Positions 23,709 to 32,341 of a stretch of DNA of 40,361 nt are shown one piece after another. The DNA is taken from positions 1 to 40,361 of the IMG/VR virus record IMGVR_UViG_3300011116_001074, one strand, 5' to 3'. This DNA is from a virus. A program made the translations under genes and the position numbers. The notes below the pieces were generated by a model. It ran no database searches. It had not been told where the DNA came from and was given only the letters and a program-made list of their open reading frames with translations. Positions within the stretch are counted from its first letter, which is position 1. Every line of letters begins with the position of its first letter.

Positions 23709-25471
23709 TTCATTATTTCTTTCATTTCTGTTGTATCAAGATACGGAAACATATTTTCTAACGACGTTGATACAATTTTGCCTTCAGCATCTTTAGAGCT
23801 CTGTACTCGTGGAATTAATAATTGATTTTCTGTCATCATAATTTCACATAATACTGGACCCTCTGTATTTAAAACTAAATTGATATTATCTTCTAGTTCT
23901 GTGTTATTTGATAATTTAAAAGTCTTGAATCCATATGCTTCTGCTAATTTTGTAAACTTAGGAGAGCTAATTCCACTTTCGTTATTAGAACCTATGTAAT
24001 TTCCGCTGAATAGATTGTCTTGCATTAATGTTATAGCTAAATAACCATTATTATTTAATACAAAAATCTTCAAAGGTATATTGTTATGAATTACTGTTTG
24101 TAGTTCTTGAATATTCATTTGTAAACCACCATCACCAGAAATAAGAATAATATCTTTTTTAGGATTTGCATAATATGCTCCAATAGCTCCAGGCAACCCA
24201 AATCCCATAGAACAACAAGCACTAGAAGTAAATAATCTATTGTTGCCATTCATTTGTAATGATTGCATAGTACAAGTATAGCTAGTTCCCATATCTGTTA
24301 CTATTATATTATTATCAGTTAAATTCGATGATAATACTTCCATAAAGTAAAAAGAATTAATATTATTAATATTTGTTTTATATTCTGGTTGGAATACTGG
24401 ATATTTTTGTTTCCAGGATTGGGTTTTATTTATCCAATTGTTCCAGTTTGGTATACTTTCATTTTTTAATCTTAATAATATTTTGGGAAAAAATACATTT
24501 AAATGTTCTACTATAGGATAATCTATTTTAATAGTAGGTTTTTTTATTTCGTTTTCGTCTATATCAACCATTATTTTGATCGATTTTGGTGAAAACAAAT
24601 CAGATCTATAACCAATATTAGGAATAGACATTCTGCTTCCTAAAATTAATAATAAATCTGCATTTTGAACTGCAAAATTTGCTGCACGTTCTCCTAATAA
24701 ACCAAAATTTCCAACAAATAATGGATCTTGTTGATTCATTAAATCTTTAGATATCCACGTAGATATTACTGGTATTTGTAATTTGGTTTTTAATTCAATA
24801 AATAATTTTTCTGTTTGTGATAAATGTATGCCATTACCTGTAATAATAACAGGAGATTTAGCTTTTAAAATAACATCAATTATGTCTTCTAAATTATATT
24901 CAATTGTGATGTTTTTTATTTCAGTATTAATTTCTTTTATGTTTATTTTACTATTTTGTATATCTAATGGAATATCTAACCATACTGGACCTTTTCTACC
25001 AGACACTGCAATATTATAAGCGGTATCCAAATGAAATTGTAAAGTATTTGGATCTGTTACTTGAACTGCATATTTAGTGATGGGTTTTACCATACTAATA
25101 ATATCGCATTCTTGTACTCCTAATTGTCTTAATTTTATATTTTCTAAACTATTAAGAGATTGATTTACTGGTACTTGACCAGAAATTATAATCATTGGAA
25201 TAGAGTCTTGATAAGCACCCAACACACCAGTAATAGTATTAGAAGAGCCAGGACCATTCGTAACTAATACGCATGCTGGTTTATTTGCTATTCTCGCATA
25301 TCCTTCTGCTGCCATGGCACATGCTTGTTCGTGATAATTACAGATATATGTAAATGGTTTTTCTCTAACGGAATTTAGTAAATGAGCAGCTGCTCCTCCA
25401 GATACTGAAAAAATAGTATCAACACCTTTAGATAATAGATAATCAAATATATAATCAGAAACTTTAATCAT
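23705..25471 (-). CDS. Thiamine-diphosphate enzyme, acetolactate-synthase-like (O-antigen cluster type)
   Basis: 588 residues. It has the full three-domain layout of acetolactate-synthase relatives. The N-terminal PYR domain holds the catalytic glutamate E48 (NYHEQACAMAAEGYAR) and the TNGPGSSNTITG loop. A central domain follows, and the C-terminal PP domain carries GDGGLQMNIQEL to LNNNGYL (about 445-475), the thiamine-diphosphate/magnesium motif. It could be amino-acid metabolism, but it lies inside a sugar cassette and resembles enzymes of O-antigen loci. Of these, YerE transfers a two-carbon unit from pyruvate to a 4-keto-3,6-dideoxy sugar. I therefore infer branched-chain sugar synthesis. 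It is very AT-rich and overlaps both neighbours. Confidence 0.85.
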   Translation of the reverse strand: MIKVSDYIFDYLLSKGVDTIFSVSGGAAAHLLNSVREKPFTYICNYHEQACAMAAEGYARIANKPACVLVTNGPGSSNTITGVLGAYQDSIPMIIISGQVPVNQSLNSLENIKLRQLGVQECDIISMVKPITKYAVQVTDPNTLQFHLDTAYNIAVSGRKGPVWLDIPLDIQNSKINIKEINTEIKNITIEYNLEDIIDVILKAKSPVIITGNGIHLSQTEKLFIELKTKLQIPVISTWISKDLMNQQDPLFVGNFGLLGERAANFAVQNADLLLILGSRMSIPNIGYRSDLFSPKSIKIMVDIDENEIKKPTIKIDYPIVEHLNVFFPKILLRLKNESIPNWNNWINKTQSWKQKYPVFQPEYKTNINNINSFYFMEVLSSNLTDNNIIVTDMGTSYTCTMQSLQMNGNNRLFTSSACCSMGFGLPGAIGAYYANPKKDIILISGDGGLQMNIQELQTVIHNNIPLKIFVLNNNGYLAITLMQDNLFSGNYIGSNNESGISSPKFTKLAEAYGFKTFKLSNNTELEDNINLVLNTEGPVLCEIMMTENQLLIPRVQSSKDAEGKIVSTSLENMFPYLDTTEMKEIMK

Positions 25472-25857
25472 AATTTATAAACAAAATTTAAAGTATCATT
25501 CCAATTCTCAAATCGATAGGCATTATCATCAACATATAACATTGCTCTTGGTTTTTCTGAAGTAATATCACTAATATAATCTAATATATTATGTTTAAAA
25601 AGCCACTCTTCTACTAATTGTTTTCCAGTTTTTCCATTTACTAAAGGTCTGTCTGGTTTTGCTTTAGCAGTAAAAATAATAATTTTATATTGTTTAGATA
25701 AGGTTTCTATTGCTTGCAAAGAACCAGGGATTGGTTCTCCATAGCAAGTTCCATCGTGCCATCCTTTATTAGCACAATGAATCACCCCATCAAAATCAAT
25801 AGCTATGTTGTTTTTGTCATTTTCGAAGCCTGGAGGAAATTGTATGTTATTTTTCAT
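25468..25857 (-). CDS. Small HAD-superfamily hydrolase
   Basis: 129 residues. Motif I is AIDFDGVIH (DxDG), motif II is IIFTAK, and motif III/IV is KPRAMLYVDDNAY, the usual small HAD phosphatase arrangement with no large cap. It probably removes a phosphate from a small metabolite, perhaps a sugar phosphate or nucleotide by-product of the surrounding pathway. Context, not sequence, suggests the substrate. Both ends overlap neighbours, so it is a fixed member of the operon. Confidence 0.82.
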   Translation of the reverse strand: MKNNIQFPPGFENDKNNIAIDFDGVIHCANKGWHDGTCYGEPIPGSLQAIETLSKQYKIIIFTAKAKPDRPLVNGKTGKQLVEEWLFKHNILDYISDITSEKPRAMLYVDDNAYRFENWNDTLNFVYKL

Positions 25858-26530
25858 TTTTATGAATCGTTAATAAAATTGTTCCAGAAATCACACCATC
25901 TAATTCTTCTGATACTTGTTTTATAATTTTTGCAAATCCAACATCCCCTGGTATTGTGACACAATGAGATATTCCATCAATATTTCTTATCATGCCACCT
26001 TTAAGAAATACAATTAAATCTTCATCTTGTTTATTATTAATTATGCTGATATCATTTATAGTTTCTATTGTTATAGTGCAGTTTGCGAAATGATAAGTAT
26101 TACTATTATTTATTTCGGGTTCATTTATCCATAAACATTGATTGGTTTTTAATTCCTCAAATGTACTATCTTCGTATGGTTTATGAGAACGACCATATTG
26201 ATCGTTTAATCTAACTAAATCATGCTTATCTTTTGGTGTTTCGATTTCAAATATCCAAGCACCCTCATCGGACAATGCTTTAGTAGAATGAAATAATCCT
26301 CGTCTTATCATAACTTTATCTAACGAGTTTAATACACGACTATCTGCTAAAAATGATACTTGAGCTTTCCCGTCCAATAAAACTAATCCAGTAGTCTTTT
26401 TAGGATGACAGTGCATAGAAGTGCTTTGATTGGGAGCAATATATAAAAACCATAAACCAACATCTTCATTTTCGTAGGCTAAGTATTCAAATCCCCATGG
26501 TTTTTTTACAATATTAACATCATAACTCAT
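25847..26530 (-). CDS. Cupin-domain protein (sugar isomerase-like)
   Basis: 227 residues. The start KPWGFEYL and MHCHPKKTTGLVLLDGKAQV recall mannose-6-phosphate-isomerase-type cupins, with H-x-H metal ligands and a later His in GLFHSTKAL. A second, weaker cupin-like half may follow from about 140 (TYHFANCTITIE, VTIPGDVGFAK), so a bicupin is possible. It could isomerise or epimerise a sugar in the pathway or simply bind one. The TAATG overlap with the upstream PfpI-like gene shows tight coupling. Confidence 0.72.
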   Translation of the reverse strand: MSYDVNIVKKPWGFEYLAYENEDVGLWFLYIAPNQSTSMHCHPKKTTGLVLLDGKAQVSFLADSRVLNSLDKVMIRRGLFHSTKALSDEGAWIFEIETPKDKHDLVRLNDQYGRSHKPYEDSTFEELKTNQCLWINEPEINNSNTYHFANCTITIETINDISIINNKQDEDLIVFLKGGMIRNIDGISHCVTIPGDVGFAKIIKQVSEELDGVISGTILLTIHKNEK

Positions 26531-27078
26531 TAACTTTTAGTTCTTTCATTATGGACCTGATAACCAACACGTAACCACTCTCCCATAAAATCGTAATGGG
26601 GGCAAGATATAATATTGCCATCAATTACTACAGGCTCTCTGCTGTAAGTAGCACCTGCATTTTCAATATCAACATCAATAGAATAATAACCAGAAACTGT
26701 TCTGTCCTTTAGTATCTTAGCAGAAATTAATAGTTGTGCGCCGTTACATACCGAAAGGATTGTTTTATTCGCTGCATTCCATTCTTGTACAAATTTAAGG
26801 ACTCCCTTTTCTTGTCTCAATTTCTCTAATGCCTTAACTCCACCAGGAATTATTAAAAGTTCGTAATTATTGAGGTAGTTTTGCCGTGTTGTTTCGTCTT
26901 CAAAAATTATAGTCTCAACATCACATAACATATGAGTGCCTAAACTACCCCAAATCTTACCAGCTTTATTAGCCATCAGTGTCACATTAAATCCCGCTTC
27001 CTTTAAACTATAAAAAGGATAAATCAATTCGTGATCTTGAAATTTTTCCCAAGTAATAATTAATGCGTTTTTTACCAT
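26530..27078 (-). CDS. DJ-1/PfpI-family protein
   Basis: 182 residues. LIIPGG near 75-80 and the nucleophile elbow SVCNGAQLL (C111) define the DJ-1/PfpI fold, and E17 (QDHELIYPFYSL) sits where the conserved Glu of the family lies. The residue after the Cys is Asn in place of the usual His, so protease or deglycase chemistry may differ. Members are deglycases, glyoxalases or amidases. Inside a nucleotide-sugar operon it may act on a reactive keto-sugar intermediate, which is speculation. It overlaps the dehydratase gene. Confidence 0.8.
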   Translation of the reverse strand: MVKNALIITWEKFQDHELIYPFYSLKEAGFNVTLMANKAGKIWGSLGTHMLCDVETIIFEDETTRQNYLNNYELLIIPGGVKALEKLRQEKGVLKFVQEWNAANKTILSVCNGAQLLISAKILKDRTVSGYYSIDVDIENAGATYSREPVVIDGNIISCPHYDFMGEWLRVGYQVHNERTKS

Positions 27079-28022
27079 ATAAATTTATCCTTATAATATT
27101 CTACTATATTTTTAATTTCTGTATCAAAATGTTTAACTGGAACCCAACCAAGAGATCTTAATTTAGAATCGTCTAATGCATATCTTACATCCTGTCCGAC
27201 TCTATTGCAAGAGAAATCTATGTATTTTTCAATATTTTTTTCATCTATATTATTTGAAATTAATATTTTCTTTACTGTATCTATGTTACTTTGTTCAAAA
27301 CCACCGCACACATTGTATATTTCGTTAGTAATACCACATTCTATTATTTTAATTATTGCAGAGGCAGTATCAGCAGCATGAAGCCAATTTCTAATCGGAG
27401 ATCCTCCATTATGCAATGGTATCTTTTTTCCTAGATGAAGATATTTGCAAACTTTCGGTATAAGTTTTTCTACATATTGACCAATTCCATAATTATTTGT
27501 TGGTCTCACAACAACATACGGAATAGCATATGTCCTTGCCCATGCCAAAATTAACATATCCGCTGCTGCTTTAGTTGCAGCATAAGGGTTTGATGGTTTT
27601 AGTAGATGAGTCTCTGTGTGTGCGCCTTCTTCGATATCTCCATAAACTTCATCAGTAGAGAAGTGAAGGAGAATTGGTTTTTTTCCACTTTCTTGTCTGT
27701 AGTTCTTTATGAGTTCAAGGATATTATGAACTCCATTTATATTTGAGTGGACAAAATCATCGCTGTTTGCGATAGAGTTACCAACGTGAGTTTCTGCCGC
27801 AGTGTTGATGACGTAATCACAGTCATACAAAAACTTCAAATCATTGATATCGCAGTGTACAAAGGAGAAGTTTTTGTGTTGTTTAAACTCTTCTAAAAGT
27901 TCATCATTGGCGGCGTATGTGATCTTATCAACTCCCTTCACATACCATCCCCTTTCTAAACATTGTCTAGTTACATAAGAACCAATAAACCCCAAACATC
28001 CTGTCACATATACTATTTTCAT
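27072..28022 (-). CDS. NDP-glucose 4,6-dehydratase (RmlB-like)
   Basis: 316 residues. The extended SDR carries VTGCLGFIG (cofactor loop 7-14), AAETHVGNSI, FSTDEVYG with the TDE catalytic trio at 123-125, YAATK (Y147, K151) and RPTNNYG...QYVEKLIPK, the RmlB signature for dTDP-glucose 4,6-dehydratase. The product is an NDP-4-keto-6-deoxy sugar, which would feed the E1-type 3-dehydrase encoded at 30421. The nucleotide (dTDP, CDP or other) cannot be read from sequence. It is part of the overlapping cassette operon. Confidence 0.88.
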   Translation of the reverse strand: MKIVYVTGCLGFIGSYVTRQCLERGWYVKGVDKITYAANDELLEEFKQHKNFSFVHCDINDLKFLYDCDYVINTAAETHVGNSIANSDDFVHSNINGVHNILELIKNYRQESGKKPILLHFSTDEVYGDIEEGAHTETHLLKPSNPYAATKAAADMLILAWARTYAIPYVVVRPTNNYGIGQYVEKLIPKVCKYLHLGKKIPLHNGGSPIRNWLHAADTASAIIKIIECGITNEIYNVCGGFEQSNIDTVKKILISNNIDEKNIEKYIDFSCNRVGQDVRYALDDSKLRSLGWVPVKHFDTEIKNIVEYYKDKFIW

Positions 28023-28024
28023 GA

Positions 28025-28870
28025 TTATTTTTTTTCTATAAAAGATATATTATGATTGAATGTTTCTTCACTAATACCACGTCTTGATCTAAATATAACT
28101 GTTTTGTCTGTAACTCTATCTCCCGAATGGGTAATATGAAAAGGTTCCAAAATATTATTATAATTTAAAATACATTCTTCTGGATTTCTATCATGATTCA
28201 GAATATTTAAATTCAATTCTCTAGCAATTATGCTAAATAAGGTTTGATCGTGTCTTCCAGTTCCTAAACCATTAGGACATGTTCCATCGTCCATGAAGTT
28301 TCTAATTTCTTTAGAAAGTTCATATAAAGGATTAATGTATTTTTCCTTCATCTCTTGGCACAATCCCTGGAATCCTGCATCTATTCCTAACGTGTTATCA
28401 TCAAGAATCCATTGTTTATCTGGAGTATTTAGGTTTAATTTATTAATTATATAGCCTGGAGTCATCCATTTTATAGAATGACCACAATCTGTTAGGAAAT
28501 ATTTATGTTCTTTGATATGATCAAATAGGCTATTTAGCGGTTTTAAAATTGTACTTCCTGAATCAAGATATAAAACATACGGAAACATATCTAATGCTTG
28601 TTTTATTACAACTGCTTTCCAAGAAAAAAGACCTTTGATCCATCTACCATTATTGCAATGTATAGGAGTTATTATTAGTGGATGTACCTTTTCAACATCA
28701 TAAATACTAACTTTATTAATAGTTTTTAGTTTATTTATTTGTTCGGATGTTAATCCCAAATCAAATACCGCTATTTGATTTAATTCGTTTTTATTGTGCT
28801 TGAATATAGAACCTATTAAATTTAATAATACTGGGTAGTGGTTGCTGTCTGCTGCTGTACAAAAATACAT
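28025..28870 (-). CDS. Glycosyltransferase-like protein (GT8/DUF1647-like)
   Basis: 281 residues. The start, FCTAADSNHYPVLLNLIGSI, and AVFDLGLTSEQINKL are typical of GT-A proteins annotated as GT8-like or DUF1647. VLYLDSGSTI takes the DxD position, with Ser between Asp and Gly, and GRHDQTLFSIIA is the usual C-terminal acceptor/catalytic segment. The sugar and acceptor are unknown. AAGGATT precedes the ATG. It lies directly upstream of the dehydratase. Confidence 0.72.
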   Translation of the reverse strand: MYFCTAADSNHYPVLLNLIGSIFKHNKNELNQIAVFDLGLTSEQINKLKTINKVSIYDVEKVHPLIITPIHCNNGRWIKGLFSWKAVVIKQALDMFPYVLYLDSGSTILKPLNSLFDHIKEHKYFLTDCGHSIKWMTPGYIINKLNLNTPDKQWILDDNTLGIDAGFQGLCQEMKEKYINPLYELSKEIRNFMDDGTCPNGLGTGRHDQTLFSIIARELNLNILNHDRNPEECILNYNNILEPFHITHSGDRVTDKTVIFRSRRGISEETFNHNISFIEKK

Positions 28871-28873
28871 ATA

Positions 28874-29653
28874 TTAATCCTTCCATTCTATAATAGTGTT
28901 AGTAGTTCCCCAATAACCAGTTATTAAATTTGATATGTGAATAGGAAAATTTTCTTTTGGTAAAGAATTTATATATTTCCACCTTTTATGAATTTGTTCG
29001 TGTCCACTATACCATGCATCTTTAAATTTAACATCCTTTTCAAAATAATAATTAAAGTGTTTAAATGTAGGTGTTAGTATTTTGGCTGGTTTGTGTTCAC
29101 AATTAAATAAAGTTGGTGGTTCATGGGTTACAAAATGTTCACCTTCCCAATCCCAAATACGGCGGATTCCGCTAGAGCCTGCCCACTCTCCTACTGCGCA
29201 TAAGGTTTTACCACAATAACATTCTGACAAAAATGCTCCTACTTTAATATTATTTTCGGACATTTCCTTTTCTGCTTGATTCATTCCTTCTGATGTCCAC
29301 TGTTCATCAATATCGAATTGCCAAAGAAAACATCTATCTGTTATTTTTTTTACTTCGTCAATTGCACGATTAACTTGGTGGTCTTTAGAATTCCAAAACC
29401 CATTTGAAGAAACATATATTAATTTTGATTCTTGTTGTGATAATTCTTCTAAAAATTCTTTTGTTCCGTCTATACTACTCCCATTATTGTGATATTCTGG
29501 AGGCATTTGCTTACACCATTTAGTGCTTCCGTTTGATTGAGAAGCACCTTCAACGACAATCCACTTATCACAATTATTCAATATAAATCTAAATTGGTCG
29601 TTGTGTAATAAATGGTGTAGACCATTAAAAATAATACTAAAAATAATTCTCAT
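28874..29653 (-). CDS. Glycosyltransferase-like protein (GT17-like)
   Basis: 259 residues. The pattern WIVVEGASQSNGSTKW, IDGTKEFLEEL, KDHQVNRAID and LWQFDIDEQW (DxD) resembles GT17 N-acetylglucosaminyltransferase-like proteins common in marine phage and bacterial glycan loci. A C-terminal HFNYYFEKDVKFKDAW segment is typical of the group. Strong ribosome binding site AGGAGA inside the preceding gene's end. The assignment to GT17 is from recall of the family pattern. Confidence 0.68.
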   Translation of the reverse strand: MRIIFSIIFNGLHHLLHNDQFRFILNNCDKWIVVEGASQSNGSTKWCKQMPPEYHNNGSSIDGTKEFLEELSQQESKLIYVSSNGFWNSKDHQVNRAIDEVKKITDRCFLWQFDIDEQWTSEGMNQAEKEMSENNIKVGAFLSECYCGKTLCAVGEWAGSSGIRRIWDWEGEHFVTHEPPTLFNCEHKPAKILTPTFKHFNYYFEKDVKFKDAWYSGHEQIHKRWKYINSLPKENFPIHISNLITGYWGTTNTIIEWKD

Positions 29654-30407
29654 CTATATCTCCTAATGATTTTACTGTTTGAAATTTTGAACCATAATTA
29701 AACGTTTCTGCTGGACTCCATACTACAAAATGTTTAATATTAGCTATCGTCCATTTATTCATACACAGATGAAGAGGACCTGTATTAACTGCAATTATGC
29801 TTTTAACATTTTTTGAAAGTTTTGCTATTTGTACAACAGATAGATTATAATCCATAGTACAAGGAACATTATTTACTTTTCTTGTTGTGATAAATTTTTT
29901 ATTTGTTGCTTTTAATTTTTGAATTAAATCATCACATTCCTGTTCAAAATTTGGAAAAGGTATACTCATATTTTGACTATTTATGAATAAATATTCATAC
30001 ATTTCGTCATGAATACATGTCTCTTCTAGAGTCTTTTGATTATAAATTAAATCTTCTTTTGAAGTAAATGGACATTCAATATTCATTATCTTAGATAATA
30101 ACTGTGCTAATATTAAAAAGAATGTTCCTTGGTCTGAATCTTTTCCGTATAATATAGCAGAATCTCTACAAATTTGTCCATAGTCGTAAGCACCTATCCA
30201 AGTATTTATTGGCAGTTCTTCAGAATCAAAAGCATTTACTAAATCAACTCGATCATCGCCTATTAATTCTTTTAATTGACTATGATATTCTGATTTACAT
30301 AAAAAATTAAATTTAATATTATTACGTTTTGTAGCATTTATTAAAAAATGCAATGCTTCTATACAATCGCCTAAATGATAATAATTATAACAATTAATAA
30401 TTCTCAT
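29637..30407 (-). CDS. Heptosyltransferase-like protein (GT9-like GT-B fold)
   Basis: 256 residues. The start NYYHLGDCIEALHFL, with Gly-Asp before a helix, and SIIAVNTGPLHLCMN match the N-terminal and nucleotide-binding ends of ADP-heptose transferase relatives, though the protein is short. A role in LPS-type glycan assembly is plausible. A strong promoter (TTGACT-N16-TATAAT) ends only 5 nt before its ATG and there is no Shine-Dalgarno, so it may be read from a leaderless early transcript. It ends in a 17-nt overlap with the GT17-like gene. Confidence 0.6.
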   Translation of the reverse strand: MRIINCYNYYHLGDCIEALHFLINATKRNNIKFNFLCKSEYHSQLKELIGDDRVDLVNAFDSEELPINTWIGAYDYGQICRDSAILYGKDSDQGTFFLILAQLLSKIMNIECPFTSKEDLIYNQKTLEETCIHDEMYEYLFINSQNMSIPFPNFEQECDDLIQKLKATNKKFITTRKVNNVPCTMDYNLSVVQIAKLSKNVKSIIAVNTGPLHLCMNKWTIANIKHFVVWSPAETFNYGSKFQTVKSLGDIDENYF

Positions 30408-30412
30408 ACTAT

Positions 30413-30440
30413 ATTATACTCTATTTATTAAAAAAGTCAA
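30413..30440 (-). promoter_or_regulatory. Sigma70-like promoter TTGACT-N16-TATAAT inside the glycan cassette
   Basis: TTGACT (30435-30440) lies in the last codons of the E1-type gene and TATAAT (30413-30418) just after its stop, 16 nt apart. The next ATG follows the -10 box by 5 nt. It would transcribe 30407 downwards through the sugar genes. The same architecture occurs before RNase H. Confidence 0.68.
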
Positions 30441-31758
30441 GAAGAACTTTCTCAATATAATCCAATTGTTCGTCTGTAATAACTGGACTAGTTCCTAAAA
30501 AGAAAGTATCTGTTGTTATTTTTCTAGCATTTGGAAAATTATTAATCACATCTTTTTGATTCATCATTCCACTATATGCGGGTTGTAACATAATATTACC
30601 AGCAAAATAAGGTCGTGTTTGAATTTTATGGCTTTCAAAATGATCAACAATATCTATTCTTTTAAACGGACTTCCGTCCTTAATAGTTATTGCGAATGCA
30701 AACCAAGAAGGATCAGATCCTTCTGTTGCTTTTGGCAAGATAAAGTACTGATCATATTTTGAAAACATATCAAATAAACGTTTATGATTATGTTTTCGTA
30801 ATTCTATAATCTTAGGAAGTTTCTTTAATTGAGCTAAACCCATAGCTGCTTGTTGGTCTGTTGGTTTCAGATTGTATCCAATCTCATCATAAACATATTT
30901 GTGATCAAAAATTTCATTAGGTAGCGCAGGAAGCCAATTTGAAAATCTATTTTTGCATGTTCCGTTTTTAAGGAAATTTGCTTTTTGACCAACACAATAA
31001 CATCCTCGTCCCCATTCACGAAAACTTCTTGTTACAATCTCTTGTTCGTGTGTATTACAAGCAACAAATCCACCTTCTCCCATGGTGATATGGTGTGCAG
31101 GATAAAATGAACAACTAGTCATCTCTCCAAAAGAACCAAGTGGTCTTCCTTTATAGGTACTTCCTAATGCGTCACAACAATCTTCTAATAGCAATAAATC
31201 ATATCGTTTAATGATGTCCATCAATTGATCCATGTTAGGAGGATTACCTAATACATGAGCAAAGGTTATTACTCTACATCCTTCTTTTGCTTTTTGTTCC
31301 ACTTGTTCTAGATTCAAATTTAATGTATCTAGATCAATATCTACAAATACTGGTTCAAACCCTACTTGAAAAATAGGATTAATTGTTGTTGGAAATCCAG
31401 CAATTGGTGTTATTACTTTAGTTCCTTTAGGAAGATTATATAATCTTTTTGATGTAAGAGCAGACATCATAATAAGATTAGAACTACTACCGCTATTAGT
31501 AAGAATACCAAAATCCTTTCCAACATATCGTGGGAATAGTTGTTCAAAACGAATCCCATTTTGACCAAGAACTAACCACCCGTTTAGTAATGCTTTAGTA
31601 GATTCTGTATATTCTTCTGCTCCAAAATAAGGGCCAGCATATTGCACCCAGTCTTGTCCAGGAATCCACAACTTTGTTGCATTCTTTTTTTCTATAAACT
31701 CTTCAATTAATTTTAAAATTTCTTCCATATTATTACAACTGAAATATTGCTGCTCCAT
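30421..31758 (-). CDS. E1-type NDP-4-keto-6-deoxyglucose 3-dehydrase (RfbH/DdhC-like, PLP + [2Fe-2S])
   Basis: 445 residues. It belongs to the DegT/DnrJ aminotransferase fold but has the hallmarks of E1: SFYPAHHITMGEGG puts His222 where aminotransferases have the PLP lysine, and C195, C253, C255 and C268 form C-X57-C-X1-C-X12-C, matching the E1 iron-sulphur motif except for the last gap (usually 7). The enzyme removes the C3 hydroxyl of a 4-keto-6-deoxy sugar and normally needs an E3 reductase, which is absent here and may come from the host. It leads to 3,6-dideoxyhexoses such as those of O-antigens. A later ATG (31728) is also possible; neither has a clear Shine-Dalgarno. Confidence 0.9.
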   Translation of the reverse strand: MEQQYFSCNNMEEILKLIEEFIEKKNATKLWIPGQDWVQYAGPYFGAEEYTESTKALLNGWLVLGQNGIRFEQLFPRYVGKDFGILTNSGSSSNLIMMSALTSKRLYNLPKGTKVITPIAGFPTTINPIFQVGFEPVFVDIDLDTLNLNLEQVEQKAKEGCRVITFAHVLGNPPNMDQLMDIIKRYDLLLLEDCCDALGSTYKGRPLGSFGEMTSCSFYPAHHITMGEGGFVACNTHEQEIVTRSFREWGRGCYCVGQKANFLKNGTCKNRFSNWLPALPNEIFDHKYVYDEIGYNLKPTDQQAAMGLAQLKKLPKIIELRKHNHKRLFDMFSKYDQYFILPKATEGSDPSWFAFAITIKDGSPFKRIDIVDHFESHKIQTRPYFAGNIMLQPAYSGMMNQKDVINNFPNARKITTDTFFLGTSPVITDEQLDYIEKVLLDFFNK

Positions 31759-32341
31759 TACGAAGTGACCAATTCTCCCATAATAGCGTAGAAGAGGTTT
31801 TTAGTTCGTGATAATTTGCATAGTTTTTAATGTCATTTATATCATCTAGTGCAATTATTGCATTTTTGGTCAGAAACGGACAAACACATTTTAATTCTGA
31901 TTGTCCAGAAAAAGGAGAACCATCTATTAAAACAAAATCAAATTTTATATTATATTGATTGACAATATCTTCTATTGCATTTGATTTGTATTGTTGAGAC
32001 ACGGATATACACTCATCATACCAAGATCGTATTAATTCTAAAGGATACATATTTAAATTAGTTGGTGTTGTTTTGTAGAATAATTCTACTTCTGACCACG
32101 ACATCCAAGAATCAACTAACGTAGAAGTTCCATTTATTCCAATACCTCCTTTTTTTAATAAATTCATCTGATGAACATATACTCGGTCTGGGTGATTTTC
32201 TATACTAAATAGTTTTTTAGCCTTTATACATTGAGTAGATCCTTCTCCTGTACCCCCACCAATTTCTAAAGCAGTATCACAATTTTCTGAAACTGTTGTA
32301 ATAAATTTACCAAAATTATCGTTTATTGAAATTTCTATCAT
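31733..32341 (-). CDS. Class I SAM-dependent methyltransferase
   Basis: 202 residues. Motif I ALEIGGGTGEGST (24-36) binds SAM, IENHPD matches the acidic end of motif II, and FVLIDGSPFSGQ and IIALDDIND form motifs IV/VI, recalling the CmcI/TylF-type sugar methyltransferases. In this cassette it most likely O-methylates a sugar. AAGGAAAA gives the ribosome binding site. It overlaps the E1 gene by 26 nt. Confidence 0.8.
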   Translation of the reverse strand: MIEISINDNFGKFITTVSENCDTALEIGGGTGEGSTQCIKAKKLFSIENHPDRVYVHQMNLLKKGGIGINGTSTLVDSWMSWSEVELFYKTTPTNLNMYPLELIRSWYDECISVSQQYKSNAIEDIVNQYNIKFDFVLIDGSPFSGQSELKCVCPFLTKNAIIALDDINDIKNYANYHELKTSSTLLWENWSLRNGAAIFQL

